50,802 nucleotides of DNA from Phycisphaerales bacterium UBA7812 (GCA_002480345.1 DLBY01000122.1:8148-58949), one strand, 5' to 3'; shown: positions 8,189 to 17,390, counted from the stretch's first letter. The notes: generated by a model from the sequence alone, not told the origin. Numbers and translations: made by a program.

Positions 8189-9634
8189 TCACAGCTTCAA
8201 ATCCCCGAGCCCCATCCCCAGCCCGCCGACATCGCCCAAGCCGCCCTGTCCCGACTTGTTCTGCTGCTTGTCGCGCTTCTTCGCCTGCTCGCGCATGCGC
8301 CGGAGCTGCGGGGTCTCCTTGAGGATCTCCTCGGGGCTGCGGTCGTCGCGGTCGCCCCGGCCTCGCCCGCGTCCGCGTCCGCCGCCGCCGGACTGGGCGG
8401 GGGCGTCTTTGAGCGCCTTGATCGACAGGCTGATCTTGCGGGTCTGGGGGTCGACGCCCAGCACCTTGACCTGGACGACCTCGCCCTCCTGCACGACATC
8501 GCTCACCTGGTTGACGCGGCGGTAGTCGAGCTCGGAGATGTGCACGAGGCCCTCGACGCCCGGCGCGACCTCGACGAAGGCGCCGAAGTCCATGATCTTG
8601 GTCACCTTGCCGGTCAACTCGGCGCCCTCCACGACCTCGGACGCGGCGGCCTGGAACGGGTCGGCCTGAAGCTGCTTCATCCCCAGGCTGATGCGGTTCG
8701 CGTCCCAGTCGAGCTTCAGCACCTGCACGGTGACCTTCTGCCCCTCGCTGACGAACCGCGCGACATTCTTCGCGCCGTGGTTCACCCGCTCGTGGCTGAG
8801 ATCGCTGATGTGGACGAGCCCGTCCACGCCCCCGATGTCGATGAAAGCGCCGAAGTCCATCACCTTGCGGACCGTGCCCTCGATCGTCGCGCCCTCCTGC
8901 AGCGCGTCGCGGAGCTTGCCCGCGGCCTCGGCGCGCTGGCTCTGGAGGATCTCGCGTCGGCTGAGGACGATGTTGCCCTTGCCCCGACGGTCGATACGCT
9001 GCACCTGGCACTCGAGCTTCTCGCCCACGAAGACCGAGAGGTCCTTCACATGATCGAGGTCCACCTGGCTCGCGGGCATGAACGCGCGGTGACCCGCGAC
9101 CTCGAGCTCGAGCCCGCCCTTGTTGACGCCCGTGACGCGGGCCTCGACATTCTGGCCCGGGCTGAGCATCTCCCAGTCGGCTTTCTGGATGCTCCCGGGG
9201 AGCACGCAGATGTACAGGCTCTCGCCCGCCTCGTAGCGCTGGATCACGACCTCGAGCTGGTCACCCGGGTTGGGGACATTCTCCTCGGCGCCGTCCTTCG
9301 ACTTGAACTGCTGGCGGTCGATGACGCCCAGTTCCTTGGGGCCGAACTCGATGAAGACATCGGTCGGGCCGACGCTGACGATCGTGCCGGTGCGGTGCTC
9401 GCGCCCGCCCTCGACGACGCGCGGGCCGCGCAGCTTCGCCTTCGCGGGTGCCGGCGCCGCGGCGCCGCTCTCCGCGTCGAGTTCCGCCATCGCGGCGGCG
9501 ATCTCCGCTTCCACCTCGGCGTCGAGCGCCGGCTCCACCGTCGGCGGGGTCGCCTTCGGCGTCTCGGGCGCCGCGTCCGCGGGGGGCGTGTTCTCGGTCG
9601 GGGTGGATGCGGTCGTCTCGGGCTCGGTGGACAT
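8189..9634 (-). CDS. rpsA: 30S ribosomal protein S1 homologue, four S1 domains
   Basis: A 481-residue RNA-binding protein. An acidic, Thr/Pro/Ala-rich N-terminal ~90 residues precede four S1 domains, beginning near REHRTGTIVSVG, GQNVEARVTGVNKGG, GATIEGTVRKVMDFGAF and GAELTGKVTKIMDFGAF; the last two contain the strong VEGLVHISEL/VDGLVHISDL motif. E. coli S1 has six domains, so this is a shorter S1 or S1-like protein. The C-terminus has a Gly/Arg-rich run (GRGRGRGRGDRDDR) and a Gln/Lys- then Gly-rich tail. ATG at 9634 was chosen because the longer frame is not protein-like; the ribosome-binding site is weak. Confidence 0.88.
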   Translation of the reverse strand: MSTEPETTASTPTENTPPADAAPETPKATPPTVEPALDAEVEAEIAAAMAELDAESGAAAPAPAKAKLRGPRVVEGGREHRTGTIVSVGPTDVFIEFGPKELGVIDRQQFKSKDGAEENVPNPGDQLEVVIQRYEAGESLYICVLPGSIQKADWEMLSPGQNVEARVTGVNKGGLELEVAGHRAFMPASQVDLDHVKDLSVFVGEKLECQVQRIDRRGKGNIVLSRREILQSQRAEAAGKLRDALQEGATIEGTVRKVMDFGAFIDIGGVDGLVHISDLSHERVNHGAKNVARFVSEGQKVTVQVLKLDWDANRISLGMKQLQADPFQAAASEVVEGAELTGKVTKIMDFGAFVEVAPGVEGLVHISELDYRRVNQVSDVVQEGEVVQVKVLGVDPQTRKISLSIKALKDAPAQSGGGGRGRGRGRGDRDDRSPEEILKETPQLRRMREQAKKRDKQQNKSGQGGLGDVGGLGMGLGDLKL

Positions 9635-9800
9635 GGGTTTCACAATCTCGATCGTCGGCGTTGGGAGGAATCGTCCGGGGTGCTCGGCCGCCCTCCCCGC
9701 GCGGCCGACCGGAATGCAGTCGTCTATCGAGCGTTCAGTGTACGGCGGATCCTGCCTGGAACCAGCGAAACGGCGCATTCCGGGGTTCGGAATCACCCGG

Positions 9801-9814
9801 AATCGGGCCCGATT
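9801..9814. promoter_or_regulatory. Perfect 14-bp palindrome between the S1 and Gfo/Idh genes
   Basis: AATCGGGCCCGATT is its own reverse complement. It lies about 45 bp past the stop of the oxidoreductase gene and about 165 bp upstream of the S1 gene, so it could be an operator for the S1 promoter or simply part of a terminator. No T tract follows on either strand. Confidence 0.3.
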
Positions 9815-9856
9815 TCACGCACTGTTCACACTGGGCAATCCGTCGGCACACCTCTC

Positions 9857-10912
9857 TCAGGTCGCGAAGGGCTCGACCGCCTCGATGAACGCCTTGGTCG
9901 CTTCCACAATCCGCTCGGCGGTGCGGACATTCACGAAGCCCGCCTCCGCGTCGATCGCGGGGCGGCGCCCCGTCCGGACCGCGTCGAGGAAGCTGGTGAT
10001 CTCCATCTCGAGCTGGTCCGCGTCGTCGATCTCGAGCGGTTCGACATTGACCAGTTCGGACCAGTCGAGGTCCGAGAGGTCCGCGCCCTCGCGCAGCTGC
10101 TCGACGAGTTCCTGCCGCTGGATCTCGTTCGCGGTGCGCCGGATGATCGTGCCCGCCTTCGCGGCATAGTCGATCTTGATGTACCCGCTCTCGCCCGTGA
10201 TGCGGGTGAGCCGCTCGGTCTTGAACGCGAGCCGGCTCGCGGAGATGTTCGCGACGCAGGGCCCCTGCTCGGTGTCGAAGCGGAGGCGGGCGTTGCAGAT
10301 GTCCTCGTGATCGGTCACGACCGCGACGCCCGTCGCCTGCACATCGGTGGGCTCGATGCCCCCCATGAGGCTGAGCACGACATCGATGTCGTGGATCATC
10401 ATGTCCATCACGACCCCGATATCGACCGAGCGGAAGGTCATCGGGCTCACGCGGTGCACCTCGATGAACCGGGGGACGATGCCGGCGCCCTCCGCCTTGA
10501 GCTTGTCCATCGCGCGCACGACCGGGTTGAACCGCTCGATGTGCCCGACCATCAGCGTCGCGCCCTTCTGTTCGGCGAGCTCCTTGAGCGCCCACGCGGT
10601 GTCCGCGTCGGGGGCGAGCGGCTTCTCGATCAGGCACGCGACCCGGCTCTCCAGGAACGGACGCGCCGAGTACATGTGCGCCGTCGTCGGGACCGCGATG
10701 CTCACCGCGTCCACTCCCGCTTCGAGCAACTCCGCCTCGGTCGCGAACGCGCGGCAGTTCCGCGATTCCGCGATCATCGCCGCCCGATCGGTGTCCTGGT
10801 CGACCACGCCGACGAGCTCGACGCCTTCCATCTCGCTGTAGACGCGCGCGTGGTGCCGGCCCATCCGCCCGACACCCACCACGCCGCACCGGATGGGTTC
10901 GTTCACTGCCAT
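9857..10912 (-). CDS. Gfo/Idh/MocA family NAD(P)-dependent oxidoreductase
   Basis: A 351-residue sugar oxidoreductase. The N-terminal nucleotide-binding motif is CGVVGVGRMGRHHARVY (~9-25), the family EKP motif lies in CLIEKPLAPD (~95), and the C-terminal domain contains the substrate-side DIGVVMDMMIHDIDVVLSLMG. The stretch LMVGHIERFNPVV resembles UDP-N-acetylglucosamine 3-dehydrogenases of lipid A 2,3-diamino-sugar synthesis (GnnA), but no gnnB or lpx gene is adjacent, so that assignment is only a possibility. The start ATG has a GGAG 11 nt upstream. Confidence 0.88.
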   Translation of the reverse strand: MAVNEPIRCGVVGVGRMGRHHARVYSEMEGVELVGVVDQDTDRAAMIAESRNCRAFATEAELLEAGVDAVSIAVPTTAHMYSARPFLESRVACLIEKPLAPDADTAWALKELAEQKGATLMVGHIERFNPVVRAMDKLKAEGAGIVPRFIEVHRVSPMTFRSVDIGVVMDMMIHDIDVVLSLMGGIEPTDVQATGVAVVTDHEDICNARLRFDTEQGPCVANISASRLAFKTERLTRITGESGYIKIDYAAKAGTIIRRTANEIQRQELVEQLREGADLSDLDWSELVNVEPLEIDDADQLEMEITSFLDAVRTGRRPAIDAEAGFVNVRTAERIVEATKAFIEAVEPFAT

Positions 10913-10979
10913 GTCTGGTTCGCTCCGTTGGTCCGCCGGCGATTCCGGCGGGGGTCTCGCGGGATCCCGGGTTCGGGGC

Positions 10980-11312
10980 TCAGCCCGCGGCTTCGTTGAG
11001 CGCGCCGGCGAGGTCTTCCTTGCTCGTCAGCCCGTAGAACTTGTGCTTGATCTCACCGCCCACGAAGACCATCACCGTCGGGATCGCGCTGATCTGGTAG
11101 CGCTCCGCGATCTCGCGGTTCGCGTCGGTGTCGACCTTGCCAACCTTCACCTTGCCCGCGAAGTCCGCCGCGAGTTGATCGATCGTCGGCGCGAGCATCC
11201 GGCAGGGCATGCACCACTCCGCCCAGAAATCCACGAGCACCGGGCCCTCGGCCTTCAGCACCTCGGCCTCGAAGTTCTCCCCCGTGAACTCCAGCACATG
11301 CTCGCTCGCCAT
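10980..11312 (-). CDS. Thioredoxin with atypical CMPC active site
   Basis: A 110-residue single-domain thioredoxin: VLVDFWAEWCMPCRMLAP gives the active-site loop, VGKVDTDANREIAERYQI and the cis-Pro motif SAIPTVMVF follow, and the protein ends at the expected length. The dithiol loop is Cys-Met-Pro-Cys instead of the usual Cys-Gly-Pro-Cys, which may change redox potential or partner choice. ATG at 11312 has AAAGGAG 7 nt upstream, so the longer 129-residue frame was rejected. It lies 67 bp downstream of no other minus-strand terminator and follows folP on the same strand; a TAGCAT at 11391-11396 could be its own -10. Confidence 0.93.
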   Translation of the reverse strand: MASEHVLEFTGENFEAEVLKAEGPVLVDFWAEWCMPCRMLAPTIDQLAADFAGKVKVGKVDTDANREIAERYQISAIPTVMVFVGGEIKHKFYGLTSKEDLAGALNEAAG

Positions 11313-11390
11313 CCGATGCTCCTTTGCACGCCCTCGCGGCGCGTCCGGCTTTGGTCCGATGTCCCGCACCCGGCAGGTCTTCCAGCAGCC

Positions 11391-11396
11391 ATGCTA
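11391..11396 (-). promoter_or_regulatory. Possible -10 hexamer TAGCAT for the thioredoxin gene
   Basis: TAGCAT overlaps the folP stop codon (TAG) and would give a leader of roughly 70 nt before the thioredoxin start. No clear -35 is visible, so this is a weak call. Confidence 0.3.
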
Positions 11397-12329
11397 TGCG
11401 CCGTCACCCGCCCGGGCCCCGATCGCCCACGCCGCGCGCAGCGCCCGGCACTGCTCCGCGACATCGTGCACGCGGAACAGCCGAACCCCGCCCGTGAGCT
11501 GCGCGAGCGAGAACGCGATCGAGCCCCCCAAGCGCTCCTCCGGGGGGGCGGGCTCCGCATCGGGTGGGGCCATCTGCGCGCGCGCCACGAAGCTCTTTCG
11601 GCTCGCGGCGCCCAGCAGCGGGAATCCCGCATCCACTAGGCGGGGCGTTTCGCGGACCAGTGCGAGATTCTGCTCGACGGTTTTTCCGAATCCGAGGCCT
11701 GGATCGAGCACGATCGCCTCACGCTCGATGCCCTGCGCCATCGCGTGCGAAGCTTTCGAAATTAGCGAGCCGCGGACCTCTTCAACGACATCCGCGTACA
11801 CGGGCCGAGACGCGTCGTCGTACCGGTCCGAGAACGCGTCCGCATCCGGGGCGCGGAGGCGGTGCATCAGAATCAGCCCGCACCGACGCTGGGCGGCGAG
11901 ACGCAGGATCGCGGGGTCCTCTTCTCCGCCCGAGACATCGTTGATCGCGTCGGCGCCCGCTTCGAGCGCCGCCGCCGCGACTTCGGCGCGGGTCGTGTCA
12001 ACGCTGATGGGCGCGTCGATCCCCGCGGTGCGCACGGCGCGGATCACCGGGACGACACGGTCGATCTGTTCGTCGACCGGAACGCGGGCCGCGCCCGGGC
12101 GGGTCGACTCCCCCCCGATGTCGAGCATGTCGGCGCCGTGCTGGAGGAACCGGACCGCGGCGTCCCGCGCCGAGTCGGGATCGAGGTGCGTTCCGCCGTC
12201 GCTGAAGCTGTCGGGCGTCGCGTTCAGGATCGCCATCACGCGCGGGCGATCGAGCGGCATTGATCGCGCGGCACCGACGCGCCACGCGAGCGCGGATCCC
12301 GGCGAGTGCTGGTCGTGGTTCGTCGTCAT
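11394..12329 (-). CDS. folP: Dihydropteroate synthase
   Basis: A 311-residue TIM-barrel enzyme that joins p-aminobenzoate to 6-hydroxymethyl-dihydropterin diphosphate in folate synthesis. Motifs in order: MAILNATPDSFSDGG near residue 32, DMLDIGGESTRPGA, ISVDTTRAEVA, INDVSGG, IVLDPGLGFGKT and LLGAASRKSFV. All diphosphate- and pterin-contacting residues appear intact; an insertion of about 15 Pro/Glu/Ala-rich residues follows SRKSF. Start taken as the ATG at 12329; a TTG at 12347 lies inside the preceding terminator hairpin and is unlikely. No clear Shine-Dalgarno. Confidence 0.95.
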   Translation of the reverse strand: MTTNHDQHSPGSALAWRVGAARSMPLDRPRVMAILNATPDSFSDGGTHLDPDSARDAAVRFLQHGADMLDIGGESTRPGAARVPVDEQIDRVVPVIRAVRTAGIDAPISVDTTRAEVAAAALEAGADAINDVSGGEEDPAILRLAAQRRCGLILMHRLRAPDADAFSDRYDDASRPVYADVVEEVRGSLISKASHAMAQGIEREAIVLDPGLGFGKTVEQNLALVRETPRLVDAGFPLLGAASRKSFVARAQMAPPDAEPAPPEERLGGSIAFSLAQLTGGVRLFRVHDVAEQCRALRAAWAIGARAGDGA

Positions 12330-12346
12330 CGCGGATGGGAATGACA

Positions 12347-12372
12347 AGGCCCCGGGGCGATCCCCGGGGCCT
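12347..12372 (-). terminator. GC-rich hairpin after the exported Met-rich protein gene
   Basis: An 11-bp perfect stem, AGGCCCCGGGG and its complement, closes a 4-nt loop 39 bp past the stop at 12411. On the minus strand it is followed by TTGTCATT, only a weak U tract. It sits between this gene and folP, so it probably ends or attenuates the upstream transcript. Confidence 0.6.
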
Positions 12373-12410
12373 GTTGAGATCGTGCGTGGATCGAAACCGG
12401 GCGGAGCGGA

Positions 12411-14174
12411 TCAGAAATCAGGCTCACCCTCCATGCCGTCGCCGCCCATCATGCCCGGGTCCTCGAACTGCGACGCGAACTCGATGATGAACCCGAGCGT
12501 CTCCGCGGGCATGTGGATCCGCCCGCGCAGCCCGCCGTCGGTGCCCGCCATCGACAGGCCGAGGGGCGCGACCGCGGGCGCGGGCTCGAACTGGTCGAGC
12601 ATGCCCATCATCTGGGCGAAGGGCCCCGCGGTGTTGACGACCTGGTCCATCGAGATGAACACCTCCGCGAAGCGACCTGCCTGGAGTTTCCGGGAGACCT
12701 TGCCCAGCGTCTCGCTCGCGTTGAGCCCCTCGCCGCCCTTGCCGGCGTTGATCGCGCTGGTCAGCAGCTCGCTGTTCTTCGAGGTGGTCTGGTAGTACCC
12801 GCCGTCCACCTTCGCGACATACCCGCTGGGCCCGCCCGACATGCCGAAGAGCATGCTGTTGATCATCGCGGGGTCCATCATCATGCCCATGGGGTTGGCG
12901 CCGCCCTCGCCGCCCATGTCCATGCTCGTCTTGACGCTGTAGGCATCGACCTTCACCCCGTTGACCTCCGCGGCCCCGGCTTCGTAGGTCGTCTCGTACT
13001 TCATCCCCATGAGCGACTGCCCGTTCATCTCCTTGAGGGAGGTCGCCATCGATTCGATCGCGACGCCCGCGTCCGCGGCGCGGGTGTAGGAGATCTGCCG
13101 GCTCAGCAGGCCCGCGCCGCCCAGCGCCGCGGGGCTCGTCCCGATCATCCCGCTCGCGCCGGTCATGCCCTCGACGAGCATGCTCATGCCCTGCGCGCCG
13201 CCCATCTCCGCCATCGCGTGCATCAGCGCGCCGATGCCCTCCGACGACGCGTCCATCGAGTACGCGACGAGGTAGTTCTCGTTCGGGAGCTTGCTCATCA
13301 GCGCCGACGAATCCGACGCGTCCATGAAGCTCTTGGCGCTCTCCGTCCCCTCGCGGAACGAAACGCCCATGTCCAGGCTGATCCCGTCCTCGGCGGCGTC
13401 GGCGCTGAAGGTCACCACGCTCCCGTCGCGCCGCACCGTGTCCGCCGCGTGCTTGATCGCCGCGAAGCCCTGGGTGACCTGGTCGCCGCCCCCCATCATC
13501 GCGAAGAACTGCGCCTGCTGCTCGAGGTTCGCCATGCCCTCCGCGATCTGCTCGTCCATCGCGGGGACGCTGATCACGAACATCAGGTCCGACCCGGTCA
13601 CGGCCTTCATCCCCGACAGACCCAGCGCCTTCGCGTGCGCCTGCATGAAATCGCCCGCCTGGAACGCCGCGATCGCGTCCTTGTCGTTCCCCGCGACGGT
13701 GTAGTCGCCCAGGTCACGCATGTGCAGCGTGTCCGCGTCCATCGTCACCGAGGCCATCCCGTCCGCGAAGGTCGCGTTCTGGCCCGCCATGAACGGCGCC
13801 TTGCTGAACGCTTCGAGATCCGCGATCGGCAGCAGCGCCGTCACCGTCGGCTCGCCCGCGTCGAACCCGCCCTCGGGAGGGGTGATGATCACCGCGGCCG
13901 AACCCTCGCTGTCGAAACCGGGCTGGTTCACGATGCTCTGCGCGAAGAACAGGCCCATGCCCGCCTGCGCCGCCTCGGGGGGGAGCTTGCCCGCCAGCGC
14001 GGTATTGAGCGCCGAGAGATCCCCAAGCAGCGATCCGACATTCGGAACCACCGCGTAGATCGCGGTGTCCTCCGGGACATGCGCCAGCACGCCCGGCACC
14101 TTCGCCGAGCCCGCCGCGCAGCACAGCAGAAGCGGGCACATCCCCATCGTCGTCCGGATCATCGTGGCGCTCAT
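12411..14174 (-). CDS. Exported Met-rich hypothetical protein (DUF3352-like)
   Basis: A 587-residue protein with a short N-terminal signal-like segment (IRTTMGMCPLLLCCAAGSA; a lipoprotein processing site at one of the Cys is possible). The start of the mature part, LAHVPEDTAIYAVVPNVGSLL, resembles the opening of DUF3352-type periplasmic proteins. The second half is unusually rich in Met and Gly (for example GANPMGMMMDPAMINSMLFG). No catalytic motif is recognised. ATG at 14174 is preceded by AGGAGACCACG, a good ribosome-binding site. It is expressed separately from ftsK upstream (154-bp gap) and ends in a strong hairpin. Confidence 0.75.
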   Translation of the reverse strand: MSATMIRTTMGMCPLLLCCAAGSAKVPGVLAHVPEDTAIYAVVPNVGSLLGDLSALNTALAGKLPPEAAQAGMGLFFAQSIVNQPGFDSEGSAAVIITPPEGGFDAGEPTVTALLPIADLEAFSKAPFMAGQNATFADGMASVTMDADTLHMRDLGDYTVAGNDKDAIAAFQAGDFMQAHAKALGLSGMKAVTGSDLMFVISVPAMDEQIAEGMANLEQQAQFFAMMGGGDQVTQGFAAIKHAADTVRRDGSVVTFSADAAEDGISLDMGVSFREGTESAKSFMDASDSSALMSKLPNENYLVAYSMDASSEGIGALMHAMAEMGGAQGMSMLVEGMTGASGMIGTSPAALGGAGLLSRQISYTRAADAGVAIESMATSLKEMNGQSLMGMKYETTYEAGAAEVNGVKVDAYSVKTSMDMGGEGGANPMGMMMDPAMINSMLFGMSGGPSGYVAKVDGGYYQTTSKNSELLTSAINAGKGGEGLNASETLGKVSRKLQAGRFAEVFISMDQVVNTAGPFAQMMGMLDQFEPAPAVAPLGLSMAGTDGGLRGRIHMPAETLGFIIEFASQFEDPGMMGGDGMEGEPDF

Positions 14175-14269
14175 CGTGGTCTCCTACTTCTTCAGTCTGT
14201 TGCGGCGCGCTCCGCGGCCGTGTGTGTGCGGACAATCTCCACCTACGGCCGTCCGCCGCGGTGGGTTCG

Positions 14270-14275
14270 ATCCTA
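14270..14275 (-). promoter_or_regulatory. Possible -10 hexamer TAGGAT of the Met-rich exported protein gene
   Basis: TAGGAT lies about 95 nt upstream of the start at 14174 in the gap after ftsK. The same hexamer class (TAGNNT) precedes other genes here. No convincing -35. Confidence 0.3.
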
Positions 14276-14328
14276 GCAATCTCGCGCCCGCCGACCCGTG
14301 CGGATCGAGGGGCACTTCATCAGGGGGC

Positions 14329-17300
14329 TTACCGGCCGGCACGGGTCGGGTTGAACGGTGGGTCTTCCACCCCGTCCTCGGCGTCTTCGTCCTCCGCCTC
14401 GTCTTCCTCAACTTCTTCCTCGACCCACTCCCATTCCTCGTCGTCTTCCAGTTCCTGGTCGTCCTCGTCGCCTTCCCCGTCCTCGTCTTCTTCCCCGTCG
14501 GAGTCGTCCTCGGCCTCGTCGTCTGGGTCGGCACCCTCCACCTCATCAAAGGCGTTCCCCCCGCCTGATTCGGATTCCTCGCCCTCCGATTTCGCTTCTT
14601 CCCCTCCGGCGAACAGAATCTGCTGGTCGGGGTCGTCCTCGGTCTCACCGGTCTCATCGCCGGCGCCCTCGCGCGGATACTCAACGCCCTGCTGGGCCGC
14701 CATCTCTTCTGCGAGTTCCTTGATCGCCTGCCACTCCTCGGGGCTGATCAGCACCTCGCGCGCCACCGAGCCCTTGTGCTCGCCGATGATACCCGCGATG
14801 CCCATCAGGTCGATCAGGCGGCTGGCGCGGGTGTACCCGATCGCGAGGCGCCGCTGCAGCAGGCTCACCGAGCCCCGCTTGGTCTCCAGCACGATCTCCA
14901 CCGCACGATCGAACAGCGGGTCTTCCTGCGCCGCCTTCAGCGAGGCGCTCGAGTTGTTCTCTGTCGCGGCAAGCCGTTCCTCGTCGCTCGCGCTCACGCC
15001 CCCGCTCCGCAGCTGCACCAGTGACCGCTCGAAGCTCGGGCCCGCGACATCCTTCAGGAACTTCGTGACCCGGCGGATCTCCTTGTCGTCCACCAGCGTG
15101 CCCTGGCTCCGGCTCAACTTATGACTGCTCGGGCTCAGGAACAGCATGTCGCCCTGTCCCAGCAGCAACTCGCCGCCCTTCTGATCCAGCACGATCCGGC
15201 TATCCAGCCCCGACGCGACCTTGAACGAGATCCGGCACGGCATGTTGCCCTTGATCAGGCCCGTGACGACATTCGCCTGCGGGCGCTGTGTCGCGAGGAT
15301 CAGGTGGATGCCCACCGCGCGCGCCTTCTGCGCGATCCGCACGATCGAGCCCTCGACCTCCTTGTTGGTCATCATCAGGTCCGCGAGCTCGTCGATGATG
15401 AACACCATGTACGGGAGCTTCCGCGGGATCCGAGCCTTCTCCTGCTCGTTGAGTTCCTCGCGCCCGTTCGGGCCCACCGGCGTGAACCGGTCGATCAGTT
15501 CCTCTTCGTCGAGTTCGTTGTACGACGAGATGTCCCGGCATCCCGCCTCCGCGAGCAACTCGTACCGCTCGTCCATCTTCCCGACCGCCCACTCCAGGAT
15601 CGCCGCGGCCTTGGACATCTCGGTCACCACCGGGCACATCAGGTGGGGGATGTCCTTGAACTGGCTCATCTCGACCATCTTCGGATCGACCAGCACCAGT
15701 TTGAGTTCGTTGGGCTTCTTCGTGTACAGGAACGACATCACGATCGTGTTCATGCACACGGACTTACCCGAGCCCGTCGTGCCCGCGATCAGCACATGCG
15801 GCATCTTCGCGAGGTCCGCGATCAGCGGGTCGCCCGACGCGTCCTTGCCCAGGAACATCGGGAGCTTCATCTTCTCGAACAGCGAGCGGTTGCGCATCAA
15901 TTCCTTGAGGCGCACCTTCTCCTTGGTCAGGTTGGGCACCTCGATGCCCACGGTGTCGCGCCCCGCCATGTTGGGCACGATGCGGATGTTCACGCTCTTG
16001 AGCGCGCGGGCCAGGTCGCTCGCGATCGCGTTCAGAGCCGCGACCTTCGTCCCCGCCGCGAGTTTCACATGATAAAGCGTGATCACCGGGCCCGACTCGA
16101 TGCCCACGACCTCGCCCTTGAGCTTGTACTCCTGCAGGGCTTCCTCGAGCGCCTCGGCCTGCTCGCGGACCATCTCCTCGAGCTTCTCGTTAAACCCCTC
16201 GTCGGGCTCCTCGAGCAGGTCGAGCGTGGGGAACTTGTACCCCTCCATTTCGACCGCGTTCTGCTGGTACGCGTCGAGGTCTTCCTGCGTCGCTGAGCCC
16301 TTCTCCGCGCTGGCAAAGCGGACCGGGAGCGCGCTGATCTTCTCCTTCAGCTTGTCGCGATCGAAGATCTGCGGCGCCCCGGGGAGTTCATCCTCCTCGT
16401 CGTCGTCCTCATCAGCCGACGCGACGACTTCCTCGTCCTCTTCTTCCCATTCTTCCTCGTCGTACTCGTCTTCCGCGTCGTCCTCTTCGTCCCACTCCTC
16501 CTCGTCGGCCTCGTCCGCCGCGTCCTCGTCGAGCGCGTCTTCCCACTCCTCCTCGATCTCGTCCGGATCCACTGTTTCCAGATCCGGGTCGAACCGCTCG
16601 CCCCCGCCCAGGCCGCCCGCGAGTTCGCTGATCCGTTCGCGGATGGGCTTCCGTCCCCGCTTGCCCTGCTTGATCTCGATCTCCGCGTTCTCCAGGTCCG
16701 TCTGGCGCACGCGCGAGGCCTTCTGTTTCTTCTGCTTCTCGGCGCGCTTCTTCGCCGCGGCCTGCGCGCGCTGGGCGCTGGTCATGAACAGCGACGCGAC
16801 CCACCCCGCCCCGACGAACACCAGGCGGTCGAACGACAGGATCAGGCCCGCGATCAGCACCGCGAGCAGGATCAGCACCGAGCCCACCACCCCGGTGTGG
16901 ACGACGAGTTCCGAGCCCGCCGACACGCCCACGATCCCCCCCGCGAGACCCGGCATCGGTCCCCCGTTCCGGATCAGCACATGCGAGAGACCCGCGATCG
17001 ACGCGACGATCAGCACGGCGCCCGCGGTGCGCACGAACGGGTGCCTGAACGCCCGCCCCGCCGCGGAGAACACCAGCGCGAGCAGCCACGCGATCATCGC
17101 CGGGATTGCCCCCAGACCCACCAGTTTCAGGATCGCGTACGACGCGTGCGCTCCGATCACGCCGATCCAGTTCCGGGTCGGCTCGTTGTGCGGCCAAACC
17201 GCGTGGCTCGGCGCATCCCCCGCGTCGAAACTGATCAGCGCCGTCGCGGTCAGCAGCCACGCGACCGCGAGCGCGAGCCACACGAGGCGGGTCCAGAGAA

Positions 17301-17379
17301 ACCGCCCGTCCAGTTCAGCCGGGGCGGCGTTCTTCTTCGATTTCGATGTGCGCGTACGACCGCGCCGAGGGTTTGCCAT
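14329..17379 (-). CDS. ftsK: FtsK/SpoIIIE-type DNA translocase
   Basis: A 1016-residue septal DNA pump that moves chromosome termini and delivers XerCD-type dimer resolution in the family. Four or five N-terminal membrane segments occupy ~28-50, 75-107, 115-135 and 160-200. A Lys-rich stretch then a strongly acidic linker (~268-331) follow. The motor has Walker A GTTGSGKS at 533-540, Walker B VFIIDELADLMM, and the conserved ILATQRPQANVVTGLIKGN. The winged-helix gamma domain is visible at FDRAVEIVLETKRGSVSLLQ. About 117 extra residues follow it, mostly Asp/Glu. ATG at 17379 has no Shine-Dalgarno but a TAATCT 5 nt upstream, suggesting a leaderless mRNA. Confidence 0.96.
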   Translation of the reverse strand: MANPRRGRTRTSKSKKNAAPAELDGRFLWTRLVWLALAVAWLLTATALISFDAGDAPSHAVWPHNEPTRNWIGVIGAHASYAILKLVGLGAIPAMIAWLLALVFSAAGRAFRHPFVRTAGAVLIVASIAGLSHVLIRNGGPMPGLAGGIVGVSAGSELVVHTGVVGSVLILLAVLIAGLILSFDRLVFVGAGWVASLFMTSAQRAQAAAKKRAEKQKKQKASRVRQTDLENAEIEIKQGKRGRKPIRERISELAGGLGGGERFDPDLETVDPDEIEEEWEDALDEDAADEADEEEWDEEDDAEDEYDEEEWEEEDEEVVASADEDDDEEDELPGAPQIFDRDKLKEKISALPVRFASAEKGSATQEDLDAYQQNAVEMEGYKFPTLDLLEEPDEGFNEKLEEMVREQAEALEEALQEYKLKGEVVGIESGPVITLYHVKLAAGTKVAALNAIASDLARALKSVNIRIVPNMAGRDTVGIEVPNLTKEKVRLKELMRNRSLFEKMKLPMFLGKDASGDPLIADLAKMPHVLIAGTTGSGKSVCMNTIVMSFLYTKKPNELKLVLVDPKMVEMSQFKDIPHLMCPVVTEMSKAAAILEWAVGKMDERYELLAEAGCRDISSYNELDEEELIDRFTPVGPNGREELNEQEKARIPRKLPYMVFIIDELADLMMTNKEVEGSIVRIAQKARAVGIHLILATQRPQANVVTGLIKGNMPCRISFKVASGLDSRIVLDQKGGELLLGQGDMLFLSPSSHKLSRSQGTLVDDKEIRRVTKFLKDVAGPSFERSLVQLRSGGVSASDEERLAATENNSSASLKAAQEDPLFDRAVEIVLETKRGSVSLLQRRLAIGYTRASRLIDLMGIAGIIGEHKGSVAREVLISPEEWQAIKELAEEMAAQQGVEYPREGAGDETGETEDDPDQQILFAGGEEAKSEGEESESGGGNAFDEVEGADPDDEAEDDSDGEEDEDGEGDEDDQELEDDEEWEWVEEEVEEDEAEDEDAEDGVEDPPFNPTRAGR

Positions 17380-17384
17380 AGCCG

Positions 17385-17390
17385 AGATTA
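17385..17390 (-). promoter_or_regulatory. -10 hexamer TAATCT, probable leaderless promoter of ftsK
   Basis: TAATCT is separated from the ftsK ATG by only CGGCT. No Shine-Dalgarno is present and no -35 match was found. Confidence 0.5.

Noticed and set aside
8156..10999. A very long plus-strand open frame opposite the S1 and Gfo/Idh genes, and similar long frames opposite ftsK, argS and ligA
   Set aside because: They are antisense shadows produced by high third-position GC in the true genes; they show Arg/Leu/His-rich composition, no motifs and no ribosome-binding sites.
14400..16600. Tandem DNA repeats in the GAGGA-rich parts of ftsK
   Set aside because: They are coding low-complexity runs for Asp/Glu, without regular unit length.
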